Of a stretch of DNA of 64,000 nucleotides, positions 12,490 through 26,610 are shown piece by piece. How positions within the stretch are numbered: the first letter of the stretch is position 1; every line of letters starts with the position of its first letter. The notes beneath the pieces were generated by a model. That model was not told the DNA's origin. It made no database searches and worked only from the letters and a program-made list of their open reading frames with translations. Both the position numbers and the translations under genes were made by a program. The stretch covers positions 100,141-164,140 of the forward strand of contig NW_019774925.1 of assembly GCF_001039355.2 (NCBI RefSeq). Direction: 5' to 3'. This DNA is from Lingula anatina (Eukaryota; Brachiopoda; Lingulata; Lingulida; Lingulidae).

Positions 12490-12694
12490 CTACAGTCCAA
12501 TTGGCCCCATTTGCATTTATTTCCTCTTTTCCAATTAAATACCAAATGCATGCCAACCAATGAGCAATGAGCACATACGTAGACATGAGCAAGGCGAGTA
12601 TAACAGTGCTGTATTGAGAGTATCGGTCCATTTTCTGTAGGAGGCGAGCTAACCTAAGTAATCGTGCGATTTTGAGCAAGTGGATCAGAGTTCC
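12490..12694 (-). CDS. KCNH8: ELK-type K+ channel exon 7 (S4 voltage sensor and S5)
   Basis: Residues 329-396. [20 protein letters not shown] is the S4 segment with positive residues spaced by three (K, R, R, R), followed by KMDRYSQYS (S4-S5 linker) and S5 ([20 protein letters not shown]), then WYLIGKEE at the start of the extracellular turret. AHWxACIWYxIG is diagnostic of KCNH channels. Acceptor TTTTTCAG, donor GTA G|GTAAAG; leaves in phase 1. Confidence 0.97.
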
Positions 12695-15600
12695 CTGAAA
12701 AATGCAACAAGAGCGCAAAAATTGAATACAAAAAAGTGACAAAATCCTACTTTTTTGTTTTATTGGCATGTTGATGTTAAATTTGCATGAATAAATGAAT
12801 TAAAATAAAGGTGAAATGCTATAACAGACTGTGGGCATTTCTGCTAGGTGCAGATGTCAGCAAACTGAGAGCTTGCCAAGAGAGCAATCAAAACTGAAAG
12901 GCAGAAAATTCAGCATACTAAAATAGCCACCCAACATTTCATGAGATCACATTTCAATCGAGCTCACATGGATAGAACTTGATGGGAAAAAAACACATGC
13001 AAAAAAAAAAAAAAGAACTACTAAGTGCCAGAAAGATTATACAATATGCTAATCCATATGAGAAACTCTAATCAATTTCAATTCACTCAAAAAAAGAATT
13101 AATCTACAGGATTTTTTTTCATTTGGCTGCAATTTTATGCCTGCCACTTATGTAATTCCCAGGTGGGATATAAGACAAATCGGTTTTTCAACAAGGCCAG
13201 AATTTGAAATGGTTATGGATTTCCTCATTGATTTGAAGTAAAAAATTATAATAAAACTCCCAGAAAAACACTCAAAGAGTGCATACCTCTTCCAAGTAAA
13301 AAGGGAATAAAATTCATATTTAGACCTTTAACTTTTGAACTTATTTATCCAACATAGTAACCACTTGACCTTGTCTTTTTTAAATAATGCTTTATGCAAA
13401 TAATTGACCAAAAAAAAAAAACAGAGAGAGAACAGACAAATATCCTACATGCAGATGTTTTTGAAACCCTGAAAGTTAATTTCACTGAAACTTTCTGTGC
13501 CGTACTGTCAAAATATTATTAATGAAATATCATTTATGGCTATCTAAGTTACGCTATCAGATCCTTATTCCTTGGTCAACATCTAGAGCTGAATCTCTCC
13601 TATGCCTTTTCAGGCTAATCCTATCATTAAAATTTAAAAAAAAAGCCAGAACAACAGAGTCGAATTGACAGACATACAAAAAACACAATAACTTATTGCC
13701 TCCACCACTTGGCAAAGGTAATAAACCAAAGTAACATCCAGGTGCAGAAAATATGTAACATCTAATGAAAATATGCATCGATTCATTTTGAATGTGAGAA
13801 GTACTCAGCCAAAAAAGGGGGCAGACATATAGAGGAAAGCATTCACCCATTATTATCTTATGTATAAGCACTGTCAATGTTAGCCCCTAAAATAATCAAT
13901 CTATTTCAGCAAAGCTTCCAAGTCTCGCAATCTATACATCAGGTTTCACAAAGGTAAGAGTCCTTTACTTCACTTGAGAAAGATGTTCTGAAATGCTTTC
14001 CCCATTGCATACCAAGCCCCAAGGAAAAAAGTATCAAAATACAGATGACAGCAAGCAATCATGTCAGCAGGATTTGCAACTCAGCTCAAACATAGTAAGA
14101 ATAGAGAATGATCTCTTGGTTGACTGTTGAAATTTTTTGAATGTTGCTCTACTTACAACTTGGATACCTGCTGCAGTGTCCTACAACAAATTTTATTGGC
14201 AATTCATTATTATCATGATTACATTTGATCATATTGTATTATTTTCTCTATTTAGAAAGGGTCTGTATGTGCTGTATCAGCTGCAAAAACAAAAACGTAA
14301 AAAATCTATGCGACACTGATCAAACAAAGAAAAGATAAAGCAATGGCATCAATTTGGCAAATATAAAACTTAAAATTAAAAAAAAAATGAAATTGCCTGA
14401 TCTGTGAAATTTCAAATTGAGAAAAAAAAATGTATTGAACCCTGTGTGGGTAAATGTGACACTATCACCCTGCTGGTAACCAAGTTTCCACTTATCATTT
14501 GTCACCACATTTTAAGTAGTACAGAAATAATAAGGGAGTGCGTATAATACAGATGCGAGTCTGCTTATACACGGAGGCATGCAGGCACTTGCTTACATCA
14601 TATCACTATAATATAACAGATAAACTGCTATTCCTAAAACCTACAAAAAACACAGCACTATTAATATATGTGGTATGAAATAGAAACTGACATGAAAAAC
14701 TGAATTCAGGCTCATCTCTTGTGCAAGAAAGACACGTTGCACAAAAAGAAACACAGTCCAGCACCCATTTTTTTCACTGGAGGCAAATGAATTCATTCAT
14801 TAGACCACATTATGAAGCTGCATGTATTATCAGTTAAGGTCTTTCATATGCTGTGTATTAGAATAAGACATTGATATACGTCAAAAGACAGTTATACCGA
14901 TCAATCATGAAAACCAATTATTATACCTGTTGCATGAATTGATCTGTCAGATGTGTACAGAGTATATGTTGACCTAATTCTAGCAGCATGTATATATCTT
15001 GCAAGGTAGAAGAGTAAATTTCCAGTGGAAGAGAAATCTGTGTATCTACAGATGTGAGTGTAAAAATTACCTGAATGTGTGAAATGACTGAAGTGCCTTA
15101 TATGTTGAATTTAATGGAAACTCCCAAGTTACAAACATGTAGATATTTGTGATGTGTTCTTTCACCTTAAAATCTCCAGATACATTACATATATCTAACA
15201 AGAGCTGCAGTCATTTCATGCAAAAACAATCATTTAGTGTGCAAATTCATGTTTCAGAATATAAATCATCCACATCTCAAGTGACATGGAATGCTTGAAA
15301 ATTCATCCATTAGAAAAAATCTTCTCCATAATTTCCCCTGTCATTTTTCATTATTTATATTTCAAGAAACATAGTTTGTTCTAATTCCACCTTGCTTTTA
15401 AACTGAGTCTAATTTCTATTTGTGTGGATTTTATTTCAAAGCAAGATATGCACACTTCTCTTTTTTCGTTTTCGAATTGAGTACATAGGTGCCTATAAAT
15501 CGACATCTAACCAAAGTCCATTTCTATGAATAAAGAGCACAATGCGAGCATATTCAATGATTGTTTCTTATTCTAACTGTGAAGCCATTATCTGATTCAT

Positions 15601-16984
15601 GCCCTTGTCAATATATCAAGAGAAAACAATGCAAAACATGAAACATTGTAATCTTGAGGGTTTTATAACTGTCAAAGGATGGAACAAGATATCCATTTAC
15701 AGCTGATAGACTGGGTATAGCTTACCAGTCACAAGGGTCTAATGGAAATAGACAAAGGTATTCTAGTACCCTTGATCCTGTTAGTGATATATCTCATGCA
15801 TACAAAGTGAATAGGGTGTACTCCTTCAAAAGAGGCTGAAAACACAAACATTGCAAAACGATGCTTGTCTTTTTTTCACTAAAACACATTTTCACCTCCT
15901 TTCTATAACATTTCCTTCAAAGGCACAGATAAAGGATTTTTCTACCAAAATAAGGCTATACCAATTTGATAAATTGATTAACACACATGACTGACCCTAG
16001 TTTTATTTACATCAGAATTTTTTTCAAATTGTAAGTGGGAAAATTTTGCAATCAGCCACAGGAAATACGTAAATGCTGTTCAAAATCTCTGGCATTACAT
16101 GAAACAAAACGAAACAAGCAAAAAAATATTGACACTTGTTAGGTGAACATCGCCAAAATAAATAATAATAATAATAAACTAATAATAAACTAGATAACTT
16201 AATTTAAAAAATTGATCATGCTGATTTGTGAAATTAAGGAACCCCTTGTTGACCAAACAATGCTACTCAGTAAATTTAAAGAAAAACAACAGCAAATGGC
16301 AGCACAGACAGACACAATGATCAGAATATAAAGTACATTTACAGTTTCTGCATATATAAAAACAGAAATAAACTTTGATTGAAAAGTCCCTTTTGCAGTT
16401 TTATTCAGGACCATACACACACACACACACATCTGCTTTCAAACTTTCGTAATTACAAGATTACATGTGCTAATCATCTTTCTACAGAGTGTATTACCTG
16501 TGAAAGAGACAATTCATGGGAACATACAAAATAAAACATTTCTCAAATGATAGAAAACGTAATTTGTCAATGCAAAAATCCATATGGAAGCTGGGGAACA
16601 CCAGTTTATCATAATGAAAGGTATGAAGATGAGAAGAGATGGTGTTGGCACACAAAATAAGTTGTTGATAATGGACAGGCCTATGTTGGAAAATGTTTGT
16701 CAGCAGCTGAAGGGAGTTAAACTGCAGGAGCTACCCATTGCACACCAAGGATGGGCCATTGTATTTGTAGTATTTATTGTGGTGATTAAATAGGACTTAA
16801 AATGGTGTAGATACCCATATGGGTTAGAGGGACCTGTTTGAAACTGCTATCACAGTTCTTACCCCAAAAAACTCTGTCGTAACGTCATCGGCTCAAATTA
16901 GCAAGTTCATTTTCACATAATATTTCAATGTTTATTTCTGCATTACCTAAAGGGATAATGAAAACATCCAAACATATTTAGGCT

Positions 16985-17076
<92 letters not shown>

Positions 17077-20000
17077 CAGTACTGAAAACAATCAAAATTC
17101 ATTTTTATAGTGTTTTGTGCTGATATTTCGCCCTCCATGTGCATTTAAGATTTTTATATTTTCTGACATCAATCAAATCAGATCTCATCTGTTTCCTTGT
17201 GTATTTGATCAGAAGAACAAATGATAGGTGTGGCTTTTGCTAATATATCTAACTTTTATATTTAGGATTGATTTCGCTAAATGACTATTCAGTAAGATCC
17301 TGGGTTAGACCCATTTTAATCTACCGGTTTTTGAAGAGCTATTCATGGTTTTTAGATAATGGGCCATTTGTAACAACAAGCTCAAACATATTTCATCAAA
17401 AAAGTTTTGAAATTCATATTTCAGCTTTGGACAAATAGTTAATCGAACTCTTTTTTCTATGACAGGGGTAGATATATGTATGTGCACTACTTGAGTGCCC
17501 CTTTATAGTTTCATTGTGCTCCCAATAGGAAATCAATAAAATGGAAACAAACGTTTTACTGTGTTTCACAGAGGAATGTGGCCATTACACATTCAGGCTT
17601 ATGGACCACTACAGAACTATTGCTTAGAGAGAAAAACAAGATGACTAAAAGCTCTTGTGTTACCACTTCCAATTTCAACAACTGATACAATAAGCATTTG
17701 AAGGAAATTAAATTACGGTTTGGCACAGCTTTTTTGTCTACATAAACAAAAAGTGATGTACGTGATTCTCTGCTACCTCTCTTCTAACAAATAGATCGTG
17801 TAAACATAATTTTGCTCTGCTCATCCATAAATAGTGTGTTATGGATTACAAATCAAATATCAAGAAGGCATTTCATAATCTTTCAATAAAATATATGTGA
17901 ATGTGAAGTACAGTGTAGATGTTTTTCTATTCTTAAGGCCTAGTCCAGAGTGTAGTTTAGAGTGCATAAAATTGGCCTGAAGGAAAAGAACTGCCAAATT
18001 CTTAAATGTTTGGACAAATTTTGCTTTTTCTTGGCATCTAAACTATCATGTCCTTTCTTTGAAATATCTAAAAAAAAGTAAAATTTGCAGACTTAAATTA
18101 TGTTAGATATTTAGCATGATAAAGAAATGACTATCTAATTCTTACAAATAAACTGGAATCAGAGATGATTAATATGATACACTTAATTAATACATCAGAT
18201 CAAAGTAGCAGTCATCATTGATTACATAATAAATTATGCGGAAATCTGATTCTGGAGACTTTCAAATTATTAGATACATTTTTTTTAATTGTTTAAAATT
18301 AATTTAATTAATTTAATTGTACAAAGAAAATTCAATGATGTTATTGTGGCTTTGTCATATTTACTATGTGTGTGTATGTCTCTGTATGTGTGCATGTACA
18401 GGCTCACTTAGGTTAACACATACATGCAGCTTATAATTATCATTGATAAAATGTGCCCTTTTCATATTATCTTGATTGATTGTGTGAAAAAAATTGAACT
18501 TGCTTGAATGGCACCTCAATCTAGTCAGTCTTTTTTTCCCATTATTTACCATTTCCCAAAGTGGTACATACTTTATGAGCTGACTGACCTGTATCAAATG
18601 CTATCATTTGCATTCATGTATCATATGGTGTGCAAGAGACATTATATGGAAAGTGTCTATGAAAAACACCAATTTGGGAAGCTTAATTATATCTAACTTA
18701 TCATGTATACTTCTGACATAATTAATAAGATTCTGTTCACCTGAGAGGAGCAAATACTGTTAATTGATTAAGCTGTTTTTTGTTTTTTTTTCACGATGAG
18801 AAGTTTACTTGATGAACTGCATGGGCACTGATGCCTTCCTTATTCACAACATGGCTGAAGCTTTCATGTAAAACTAGGACTACTTAACTCAGAAGACTAC
18901 TAGTACACAAAACCTACTATTAAATACCACTACAAGCATGACTGGCTCATGATAAATGTATGATTATAATCTATCAAACATAAGTTGTCTTAATTCCAAA
19001 AGTAGCCTTTGTCACCATGGTATTAGGATGAGACCAATTCTCATTTACATTAATTTTTCATAATCGGATGAAATATTAAACAGATATCATCCTTATCACA
19101 TTCTACAGAAGATTTATGTTGATATCTATTGATCTTTTACACTGTCAATGTCACATACAGATCAAATTGGGAGTTTACAATGGGCAGTCCACTAGAGAGT
19201 TAATAAGTACAATATGCATATAAAGAAAGTAAAATAAAATTTCTGGAATGCAAAATAAAATTTCTGGTATTAAAATGATAAATGTCTTGATCAAAATGCT
19301 TCCGAATATGATATGAAGTGTATTATAGATCTGAGCTTAAGTTGCTTTGACTCTCAGTTGCTGTTTCAATGGGTGGTTATATATAGGCATCTAAGGCTGC
19401 TAATATTCTTAGCATGTGTAATTAGCTAAGACTGACTTACAAAACATTCCGAAATAGGGGGCTAATACAGAACTGAACTTTTCAACCAACTAAATAAAAC
19501 ATATTGAACCTATCTGCAATTTTTATCCTGATATTTGATATCTTCTGATATGTTCATTCTCAATGATATCTCAGTGTTGAGCTACATGAAGGAAATGATT
19601 GGCAAAATTCAAATTGCAATGCTCTGGAAAAGATGCTGCTGCCTCAGGCAAATGACAATGTGTATGTCTATAAGCAGAAAACCTTCACGGAAAAAACAGT
19701 ATTAACATCTAGAAGGTAAATGCATAAAAAAGCTTGATCCACAATGAATCAGACATGAAATTGAAGGTTGCACAAGTGTAAGAGAAAGTGTGACAACAAA
19801 AAATAAAAAATAGCTTCATGCACAGCCTGGAGGTATTAAACTCAACAGCTCTGACAAAAAATGAGGAATATATACCAGATCAAATACAATTTAAAAAATG
19901 AGATGGAGAAATGTTGCTTTGAAAAAATGCTCAAATGACTGCAAATTGTGCTCACACCACCTGGCACTCTAACCCATTATCATCTGAAGGTAATATCTAC

Positions 20001-20419
20001 AATGTACTGTCAGCTTGAATGAGGTGTGTTAATAAGGTGTAATAGATATGCTGAGGCTATGTTCCAACATTTCAAATATAAGGGTCTATTCACATAAGCC
20101 ACCATCTTGAACACTTAATTTTTTTACTTTTTGTTAGTTCTGCATGAATTTGTGGACACTTTGGCTGCCGAACAATTAGAGACAAGCACAAGTAGCTTTG
20201 GTTATAAAAGTTGATTTCAGTCAGTGGAGGTTGACTGCTTGACCATATGCTGTGGACCTAGCATTTGGTAAAGCAATCACCAACTCCTTAAGTAGACAGC
20301 TACACTAAAGTGGTTCAAGATCCACTTCTGAGTTGTTATTAAGAGCAATTCATGTAATTTCCCCCTGTGGCATTCAGGTTGTAATTGGTTCCCAAGTTCT
20401 GGTGTCAATGAATACTTAC
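12695..20419 (-). other. Intron 6 (7.7 kb), only simple repeats
   Basis: Large AT-rich intron between exons 6 and 7. It holds (TA)n at 16988-17071, a short (CA)n at about 16413-16430, (TAA)n at about 16163-16175, a palindromic AT stretch (ttaatttaattaatttaatt) near 18300 and a small direct repeat (aaaataaaatttctgg) at about 19230-19260. The open frames here are short and lack splice context. Confidence 0.55.
16988..17071. repeat. (TA)n microsatellite
   Basis: About 84 bp of alternating T and A. Confidence 0.97.
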
Positions 20420-20577
20420 CGTATCCACTTGTAACATGTACAGTAAGTCAAAGGGAATTGCTGCTAGTAGGTCCAGTACAAACCAGCCTTTGATATAGTT
20501 GATGGCAATCATCTTGGGATCATATATGACTTGCCCACTACTACTAACATATGTAGTTCTAAAATTTAAAACAATAT
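20420..20577 (-). CDS. KCNH8: ELK-type K+ channel exon 6 (end of S2, S3)
   Basis: Residues 276-328. It starts [20 protein letters not shown] (end of S2 and S2-S3 loop; [11 protein letters not shown] with its acidic voltage-sensor countercharge is typical of KCNH) and continues through S3, [20 protein letters not shown], to MLQVDT. Acceptor TCTTCCAG after a long pyrimidine tract, donor ACG|GTAAGT; enters in phase 1 and leaves in phase 0. Confidence 0.96.
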
Positions 20578-20988
20578 CTGGAAGAAAAAAAAAAACAAAG
20601 TACATGAGAAAAAAAAAGCTGCAAACAAACAATGCAAAATATGGCAAAAATTTTTATTCAACTTCTTTTCTTAAGCATGTTTAAATCTTGATTTAAGCTA
20701 GTTGACTATCATAAAATATAATCTATATGGGAAACTGATTTACATTAACTATGTGCTAGATGCATATTTACCATATGTTAAAAGAGTAGGCTCTTGAGAA
20801 ACCCCTAACCTTAACAGACTTTTCTTTATGTATGAATCAACAGAAAATTCATTTTAAAATTCATTTTAAAATTCAAAACATCATTTTTATCTGATATCTT
20901 GGAAAGTTATCGTTCAAACAAAACGGAAAAAAATTTACAGCTAAAACCAAAACTTAGTCCAACAGAATAAGAGGACATTGTGACTTAC
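20578..20988 (-). other. Intron 5, nothing recognised
   Basis: 411-bp intron between exons 5 and 6 with a strong pyrimidine tract next to the exon 6 acceptor and a short direct repeat (aaaattcattttaaaattcattt) near 20850. Confidence 0.7.
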
Positions 20989-21229
20989 CTATAATAAATA
21001 ACATTTCTACTATCACATCTGCGACAAGAGACTTCCGCTCCCCATCTTCTTGGGTTGCCACAAAACATGCATTAAACGGGACAATAACTGCGATGTAAAA
21101 TGTACAGAGAAGAATAAGCCAGTCCCATGCTATCTTGAAGATACTGTAGTGGAGAAGAATGAGTCGGGGTCGGTGGGCTTCTTGTACTTTGTATTCAGGA
21201 AGAGTTTTTTTACCAGAAAGGTTTTGGAG
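20989..21229 (-). CDS. KCNH8: ELK-type K+ channel exon 5 (S1 and start of S2)
   Basis: Residues 196-275. After LPEYKVQEAHRPRLILLHYS comes FKIAWDWLILLCTFYIAVIV (S1; WDWLILL is a KCNH hallmark), the S1-S2 loop with ATQEDGERKS, and the start of S2 (VADVIVEMLFII). It ends ATA G|GTAAGT, phase 1. Acceptor TTGTTTTCAG. The S1-S2 loop is short, as in other ELK channels. Open frame upstream of the acceptor belongs to intron 4. Confidence 0.96.
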
Positions 21230-23691
21230 CTGAAAACAACAGATAAGCAAACATTGGTATTTAAAGTCATTTGGACAGTCCAGTTCAATGTAGATCTGAT
21301 CCCTAGCTAAAATAGTAAAGCTACAGATAATCAAGTGAAAACTGGTCACATTGCAGTACTTTTTCCTCTGTAACAACATTTATTTCCTCTCTGTAAAGAA
21401 TTCCTTTAGTCTGAGAGAGAAAGAAAATGTACCAATGCTTCATTCTTTTCATTCCACACATCCCGCCTTTTTTGTTGGGGCATAAAAATATTCTCTTAGA
21501 AGTTAAAAAAGATAAATCTATTTAACTAATTCAACTGAACTTTTTGATCTATTTTATGAGTCATTTTACATGAATGAACAGAGAACACATCTTCCACGAA
21601 AAAATTTTTACACAATGTAGACAGAGTCCGAGTGAAAAATACTGCATTAAAGGAAGAAATCTACATCATTCAGGGATCAGATTGTCATTTAGTGAAAAAG
21701 TTGGAAAATAGTGGCGTGGGGTCAAGGAGCTCCCAAAAAGTTGGAAATCTGATATTAGTCAGAAAAATCTCATCCCTGATCAGTGCCCTTTAAGGTTTAA
21801 TATACAGTCTCTTTAGCCTATATTTCATTCTAATCTTCTTTAAGCCATAGAGGATTTGTTAAGTTATTTGAATGGAAAGAAAAATGGCCAAATAGAATAT
21901 GGTTGGTAAATTTTAGTCCAACATATGGCAGCCTGCCGAGGGTCATATCATGGTTAGCCTTTTCGATTTGCTGTAACTGGTTCTATTCATCTTTTCATTT
22001 TTTGAATGAACAATTCTATTTTTCATTTACAGACAGCCAGTCTGGCTACTAGTTCTCATGAATGACTACAGCAGACAAAATCCCATAAGTCTGATGGTCT
22101 CATAAATGTTGAAAATGAAGCATAACTCCCAGGTGCATTGACTGAAAAGCTGACAATTCTATATATTGATAAACCTTGGTCAAAATCAATGAATTGCATC
22201 TATTCACTTAGGAAAGGCCTGTTGCTTCTAATATATCAACAGTATTTTTTATCAAGGAAATCTCAAGCAGGGGTCATCCTGTTTACTTAAACTAGATGGT
22301 CAGTCGTCTCATTGTATTATCACAACATGGATTTCTCAATCATAATTGCATTTGTATCAATTAAGTGTCATTTCTCCTATGATGAAACATCACTCTCTAT
22401 CTTCATTTCAGTCAAAAAAGAAAGGCAAACAAAAATGCATTTGGTCATGTATGCACTGATCAAATGATACATTCATTTTCCAGGTATTCACATTAATCAC
22501 ACTTTCTATCTGATCAGCAGACTCATCCTCAACCTGGACACTTATGAAAACAGACAGTTAAGTTAGTTGTCAGAGAAAAATGCTACGCCAGGAACTAACC
22601 AAATTAATTCACAGTAGGCTACATCTATTAACCATATCATTTACATGCATATGTCATACAGTGTCACATGAAACAAACCTAGCTACCATTTCCAAGAAAA
22701 CTCTTGTATCACAATACTTTTTAGGCTTGCTTGGCTATAACTGGCCAATCGGAATATAAATGGGATAAATATGAGACTTCATGAACAACGCAGGCCTAAA
22801 ATGTTTATAAACAAAGCTAGCAGATATATTGATCCTCAGCAAAAAAAAACTAGGTACCAAATAAAATATATCTTAAATAAAATTGTGTTTGTGTCTTGCT
22901 CTATGTCTTTTTGGCTCAATTATATAATAAAACTTCACAATTTTGGCCATCTGATGTTGAACATATTTTAAAAGCGATAAAATTTATATCCTTGAATAAG
23001 CCCTTATTTTGCTTATGGATATTCAATTCTTACATGCAATGTATTAAACGTATTTGCCAATTTCCAATAACATTTAAGCATACTATCCAACTATTTCAGA
23101 GAAGACAGGGAAAAGATAGTGAAGCCAAAACTGCTTCATAAATAGGCATTGACAATTTTATGGCCCTAATAATTCATCAGAATGATAGAAGTCACTTTCA
23201 TGAACAGATGAACATTTTTTTGTCTCCTCCAGACCAAATTAAAACAAACATTTACACTATCATCCATACCAAGTAAACAAACAACAGTATTGTTTGTTCT
23301 AGATTTGGCCATTCAAGGCCCTTTCATTATATAACCCCACTAATGAATTGTCTTGAAAAATTAATTTGACATTGCGACTAATTATTGCTAGAATTAAGTA
23401 TTACGACTTCAACAATTAAAATAGATATCAAATGTTCAGTACGACAGATTAACCAAAATATTTTGCTTTAATCAGTTAGCACAGGTTATTATCATTATTA
23501 TTTACAGACAATTCTGCATCTATTTCATTTGTGTGCCATTACACATACATGGGTACTTGGCTGTACATGTGTAAGGTGAGACTTTGTTAAGAACAGCCAG
23601 CAAGCTGCCAGTAAGCTTCTTTCCTAACTGATCTTTCCTAACTGAATATAAAAAAAGCAAAGGTATGTTTACTAAGTAGTTACAAGCTTAC
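21230..23691 (-). other. Intron 4, nothing recognised
   Basis: 2.5-kb AT-rich intron between exons 4 and 5. The open frames at 22771-22971 and 22896-23141 have no splice context and no similarity that I recognise. Confidence 0.6.
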
Positions 23692-23843
23692 CTTATTTAA
23701 CTGGAGTTTGGACTTGTTTGGTTTCTGGAACTGTCCTGAGAGGTGATAAAGCACAGCCCGACTTCTTCGCCGCTGGTATTTGATGTCATTGTTGGAAGAT
23801 TCAAGTAGATCGGGGTCATGGGTGGGACTGTCCCCTTGGACAG
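23692..23843 (-). CDS. KCNH8: ELK-type K+ channel exon 4 (PAS to S1 linker)
   Basis: Residues 145-195, the cytoplasmic linker between the PAS domain and S1. The first half (AVQGDSPTHDPDLLESSNND) is acidic and not conserved; the second half carries YQRRRSRAVLYHLSGQFQKP, matching the ARRRSRAVLYHxSGH basic motif of vertebrate ELK channels. Splice sites: TTTTTCAG acceptor and AAG|GTAAGC donor; enters in phase 1 and leaves in phase 0. A 60-residue open frame across the same DNA is a shadow in another frame; only the frame given keeps phase with exons 3 and 5. Confidence 0.93.
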
Positions 23844-25501
23844 CTGAAAAAGATTCTTAGTAAAATAAAAAAAGACCAAAGATCTTGAAATTCTGACAGC
23901 TAGGTTATATTTACTGAATCCATAAATAGGCTCTAACTTATAATTCGTAATTTTCTATAACTGTAACTGGAATGGTTGAAAAAAATAATAAATAGTAAAA
24001 TTAATATGCAAAACTGTGGGGGAGGAGGGAACTGAATCACTTTTTCTCATCACATGACTCCATGCTTCATCCTCACACATCCAATCCATGCAAATAACTT
24101 CTAAGGAAGCATATAATCCTTACCCATCTGTGAAATGGGTGGTAATACATTCTTTTATACGATTTTGATGCAGAAAATTACAGAAATGCCAAAATGACAT
24201 TGCATGATTTGAAGACTGCCGCAGGCATGTAGGTGGTCTACATTATACATCTAATTGTCTCTAGGCATTGACAGGCCCCAGAGGTAAAAATTCAACTACT
24301 GACATGTCTCTTGGAGATATCCCAGACTTTGTTTTTTTATCCCAAAGATATGACTTTTTTGCTTTTCAAAGTAGTTTCAGAGAAAGACACTCAATGGTTC
24401 TAACACCTTAAATTATATGTATACCTTTCCCTTCAGAGAACTTTCCAATTTTAATTTGTAAAATCTTATCAATTCCAATAACATTCCCATCAACGGTCAA
24501 AGGATGCATGGAAAATATACTGGCCTTCTGTCTCTAGAGAAATACTACATGCAAGGACCACTGGACACAAAGTCTCTCCTTGCATGATCTGCTACCTAAG
24601 TACCAAAAAGTACTAAACTCTTCATCCCATGAGAAATATCAGTAATGTAATTAATTCACTCATAATTCATGTGACTGATGTACATACCTTGTTCTTTTTT
24701 TGATATACCTGCAAATTTGATGGTACCTTTTTCTGACATTATTTGCCCTCAGTTTTATGTGCTTCCTACTACTTGACCATTTCAGCTATTTAGCAGCAAA
24801 GTTGGCAAACAAAAGGTGTTGATGACACACAGATGCCAAATAATACATTATGACCAGGTATAAAGCTTCTCCTTTATTCAACTTTATTTCATGAGACACA
24901 CTATGGATTATTATTATAAATCATTGATATAAAGGAACTTGACCAAAATATCCATTTGACATATGGGTTGGAGGGACTGAAAGGTCCCAGAAATCAATCC
25001 AATCTCCTAAGTGCTGCATGGTGATAAATTAAACACCCATTAATTATTTACAAACTTGCTCTCATTGAGACAACACAGCCAACTTTTCACACTACCTTTT
25101 CAGGATGTGAAGAGAAAGGGTAACAATTTAAGGATCAAACCCTAACACAATGTGTTTTCACAATTGATTTACAATATTATACATCATTAAATCACTTCTT
25201 CCTATAGAAAAACAAATGCATGGTTTTAGCATGCATTCTTAAAACTACACAGTATTTCATATACAAATACACCTGCCATTATATACCAAATATATTAATT
25301 AATGACCATAAGATATTGGATATCAACCTAGGCACTTTTTCCTATAGACCCAATTAAGTAAATAACAATGCCCAACTAATCAACAGATATATACTGATAA
25401 TATACCATATCTGTATCTTTTGTGGGCTGTAAATCAATAACAACCATGGTCTGTAAAACACACACCAAAAGTCAGTCTTATATATATATATATATATAAG
25501 A

Positions 25502-25577
<76 letters not shown>

Positions 25578-26269
25578 AAATGTTGTTGGCTTAACCTGGC
25601 ACTGTTGCTTTCTTTGCTTAGAGTACCTTAACCTAAAGATAGCTCACAAAACAACCCACTCACTGAACATTCAATTGCCTCATCAACCATCACACTTGAT
25701 TATTCACTTCTTTAATCATTTATTATCTCATTATCTCACTAATACATCCTCATTGCTCACTCACTTATTGCCCTCAATAGTTTATTTCTTCCTCCATATG
25801 TCCACTGTTTCAATTCTTTCATCATGCATTCACTTATTATTTCATTTATCTACCTGCCTACTCAGTTGCTCACTAGCCAGATTATGGGCCAACTTCTTAA
25901 TTTTCAAATTACTTCATAAGGCAAAGGAAGGCCATAGTAATTATGGACACCAAATCATACATATGTCAAAATGGTGTCCAATAATTCAGTGTAATATTTA
26001 TAAAATGAGACACTGAAATGTGACCCGAAAACAAACTGATAAACATTCTGCGAGATAGGAAAATATCCATGCAAGACTATAAGCTAGTAGTTGTAATGGG
26101 AAATCAATTGACCATCTGAGGAAACACCAAAATGGGACCCTTGAGTTGCAGAAGACCAAAGTGCCACTGCTAGATCCATCATACCTTGCTGTGGCCCTCT
26201 ATCTCATAATGCAGCTCAATGCCTAGTGAGAGTAGTCCGACTGCTACAGTCAGCAACAGAGAACAGAGT
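23844..26269 (-). other. Intron 3, first part, with (TA)n
   Basis: AT-rich DNA with a (TA)n array at 25482-25575 that contains an inverted flank (agtcttata...tataagact). A 147-codon plus-strand frame at 25573-26016 begins at the array edge and has no coding signature. Confidence 0.55.
25482..25575. repeat. (TA)n microsatellite with palindromic insert
   Basis: Two TA runs separated by agactgat; the first is bracketed by agtcttata and tataagact. Confidence 0.95.
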
Positions 26270-26610
26270 AAAAAATAGCCAAATTAGTAGCAAGGGTCCT
26301 GCAGAGTATACCAAGACCTGATTTCAACTGGGTGTAAGTATTGCCACCCCCCTGTGAAGGATACACCCCAGCTGCTGTATGAAACACTGAAAGCTAGCAT
26401 TCAAACAAGGGCCCCTCAAACAATACCTTCCACTAATAGACTAGGTATTTAACCCCTGCTTCAACCCCAGTGCCGAGTACCAAGTAGGGAAACAACAGGT
26501 ACCATTAATGAAACACTAGTACATGTATGTCCCAGGATGGGATCGAACCCACATCCGACCACTTTGGAGCCAGAGGCTCTGACCACAAGAACATCAGGTT
26601 GGCACATTAA
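26270..26610 (-). repeat. tRNA-derived SINE-like element
   Basis: On the minus strand a tRNA-like head carries an A-box-like TGGTCAGAGCCTCTGG (26570-26585) and a good B box GGGTTCGATCCC (26539-26550), spaced as in a pol III promoter. The acceptor-stem ends do not pair, so it is not an intact tRNA gene. A tRNA-unrelated body appears to follow to about 26270. The window holds no second copy, so the right and left ends are uncertain. Confidence 0.55.

Noticed and set aside
25573-26016. 147-codon plus-strand ORF next to (TA)n
   Set aside because: Starts within the simple repeat and encodes a His/Leu/Ser-rich peptide with no recognisable features.
26530-26604. Functional tRNA gene
   Set aside because: A and B boxes are present, but the acceptor-stem ends do not pair and the anticodon arm is not well formed.
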